Source: Paludibacter sp. (GTDB lineage: Bacteria > Bacteroidota > Bacteroidia > Bacteroidales > Paludibacteraceae). From it: DNA of 7,231 bases. Made by a program: the position numbers and the translations under genes. The stretch spans positions 1 to 7,231 of the forward strand of contig JAITXR010000096.1 of NCBI GenBank assembly GCA_031284665.1. Reading direction: 5' to 3'. Positions within the stretch are counted from its first letter, which is position 1; every line of letters begins with the position of its first letter. Below, in pieces: positions 7,010 through 7,231 of the stretch. A model generated the notes under the pieces. The model did not search any database and had not been told where the DNA came from. It was given only the letters and a program-made list of their open reading frames with translations.

Positions 7010-7102
7010 TTTATTACCAAAACACGACAATTCTTTTTGTATATTAACGCACGTGTAACACGCTGTACTTTAATAAGTTCAGTCGTTTGGCACGACATTT
7101 GC
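7010..7102 (+). repeat. Duplicated promoter-like block, copy B (intact)
   Basis: This is the partner of 6671-6763, at about 70 percent identity without gaps. Unlike copy A it ends in a full-consensus sigma-54 promoter and contains a perfect short palindrome at 7052-7062. It lies immediately 5' of the choice-of-anchor J reading frame, which fits the upstream regulatory region of that gene. Two such blocks in one locus suggest a duplicated regulatory region, with copy A drifting. Confidence 0.65.
7052..7062 (+). promoter_or_regulatory. Palindrome upstream of sigma-54 promoter
   Basis: CGTGTAACACG is a perfect 5-bp inverted repeat around a central A (7057), ending 26 bases before the -24 GG. 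It could bind a dimeric regulator. It is closer to the promoter than a typical sigma-54 activator site, and the matching bases in copy A (CGCGTAACTAA) keep only the left half. Confidence 0.3.
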
Positions 7103-7231
7103 AGTCTTATTACTGTCGTTCAGTACACTTTTGTTTTCACAGCCTGTTACAGTTCCGTATTATTGCGGTTTTGAAGATGCAGCGGAAAATGCAAATTGGG
7201 TGCTGAACTACGGCGTGCAGGGAAATTTATG
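7077..7231 (+). CDS. Choice-of-anchor J-type secreted protein, N-terminus (3' partial, no start codon)
   Basis: The frame is open from 7077, just after two stop codons (7071-7076), to the window end. It reads a hydrophobic signal-peptide core (VLLLSFSTLLFSQ, 7104-7142) and then VPYYCGFEDAAENANW (7152-7199). The pattern PY-x-C-x-FED-xxEN-xxW opens choice-of-anchor J domains of secreted Bacteroidota proteins, which are often T9SS cargo. The signal peptide lacks its positively charged start, and there is no ATG, GTG or TTG before the hydrophobic core; the only TTG (7131) lies within it. A sigma-54 promoter overlaps the same bases. Either a small deletion removed the leader, start codon and first residues, or the window has a sequence or assembly error here, or an unusual start codon is used. 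Coding identity is fairly sure; whether the gene is intact is not. Confidence 0.65.
7088..7103 (+). promoter_or_regulatory. Full-consensus sigma-54 (RpoN) promoter
   Basis: TGGCACGACATTTGCA matches the -24/-12 consensus TGGCACG-N4-TTGCA at every defined position, with GG (7089-7090) and GC (7101-7102) exactly 10 bases apart. The predicted start of transcription is about 7113-7115. Sigma-54 promoters need an ATP-dependent activator and are silent otherwise. The odd point is that the promoter lies inside the open frame of the choice-of-anchor J protein and its start site falls within the signal-peptide-like stretch. Confidence 0.7.

Noticed and set aside
6683..7174. 163-codon open frame on the + strand
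   Set aside because: It has no ribosome site, reads through an 18-bp terminator hairpin and a full sigma-54 promoter, and overlaps the better-supported choice-of-anchor J frame at its end. Its internal repeat is explained by the duplicated non-coding block, whose changes do not favour third codon positions.

Overview
The window looks like a chromosomal piece from an uncultured Bacteroidota, most likely a Bacteroidales-like lineage. The reasons are AT-rich intergenic DNA, a type IX secretion (T9SS) type A C-terminal sorting signal, a choice-of-anchor J type N-terminus, near absence of Shine-Dalgarno sites, and promoters of the Bacteroidota TTG-N19-22-TAnnTTTG type. All assignments come from reading the sequence; no database search was possible.

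Layout. At 1-105 (+) lies the C-terminal tail of a membrane-anchored protein. At 106-496 is a gene-free gap between two convergent genes. It carries a compound hairpin element (223-406) whose two halves are inverted copies of each other. At 497-2440 (-) is a complete thrS (threonyl-tRNA synthetase), with its own promoter in the 62-bp gap upstream. At 2503-4806 (-) is a large secreted T9SS-type adhesin-like protein. At 4835-6190 (-) is an exported DUF362 protein. The DUF362 gene ends 28 bp before the T9SS gene starts, so these two probably form an operon transcribed from near 6285. Region 6191-7076 is very AT-rich and has no convincing long gene. It holds a good Bacteroidota promoter pointing right (6503-6533), a possible very short transcript with a 13-residue peptide, two diverged copies of a ~93-bp promoter-like block 339 bp apart, and a strong rho-independent terminator between them (6936-6982). 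At 7077-7231 (+) the window ends in the N-terminus of a secreted choice-of-anchor J protein.

Most notable points. (1) The second copy of the duplicated block carries a full-consensus sigma-54 (-24/-12) promoter, TGGCACG-N4-TTGCA. The reading frame of the choice-of-anchor J protein starts inside this promoter without any usable start codon, as if a small deletion had fused promoter and signal peptide. (2) The first copy has a decayed -12 element and is followed about 170 bp later by a terminator, so it may drive, or once have driven, a small RNA. (3) The hairpin element at 223-406 is a head-to-head arrangement of mini-hairpins, mostly with three-base loops, resembling a REP/BIME-type mobile repeat. 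(4) thrS is not followed by infC-rpmI-rplT, its usual downstream neighbours in this phylum. The three complete genes are otherwise ordinary, and I see no defence system, CRISPR array or transposase gene.
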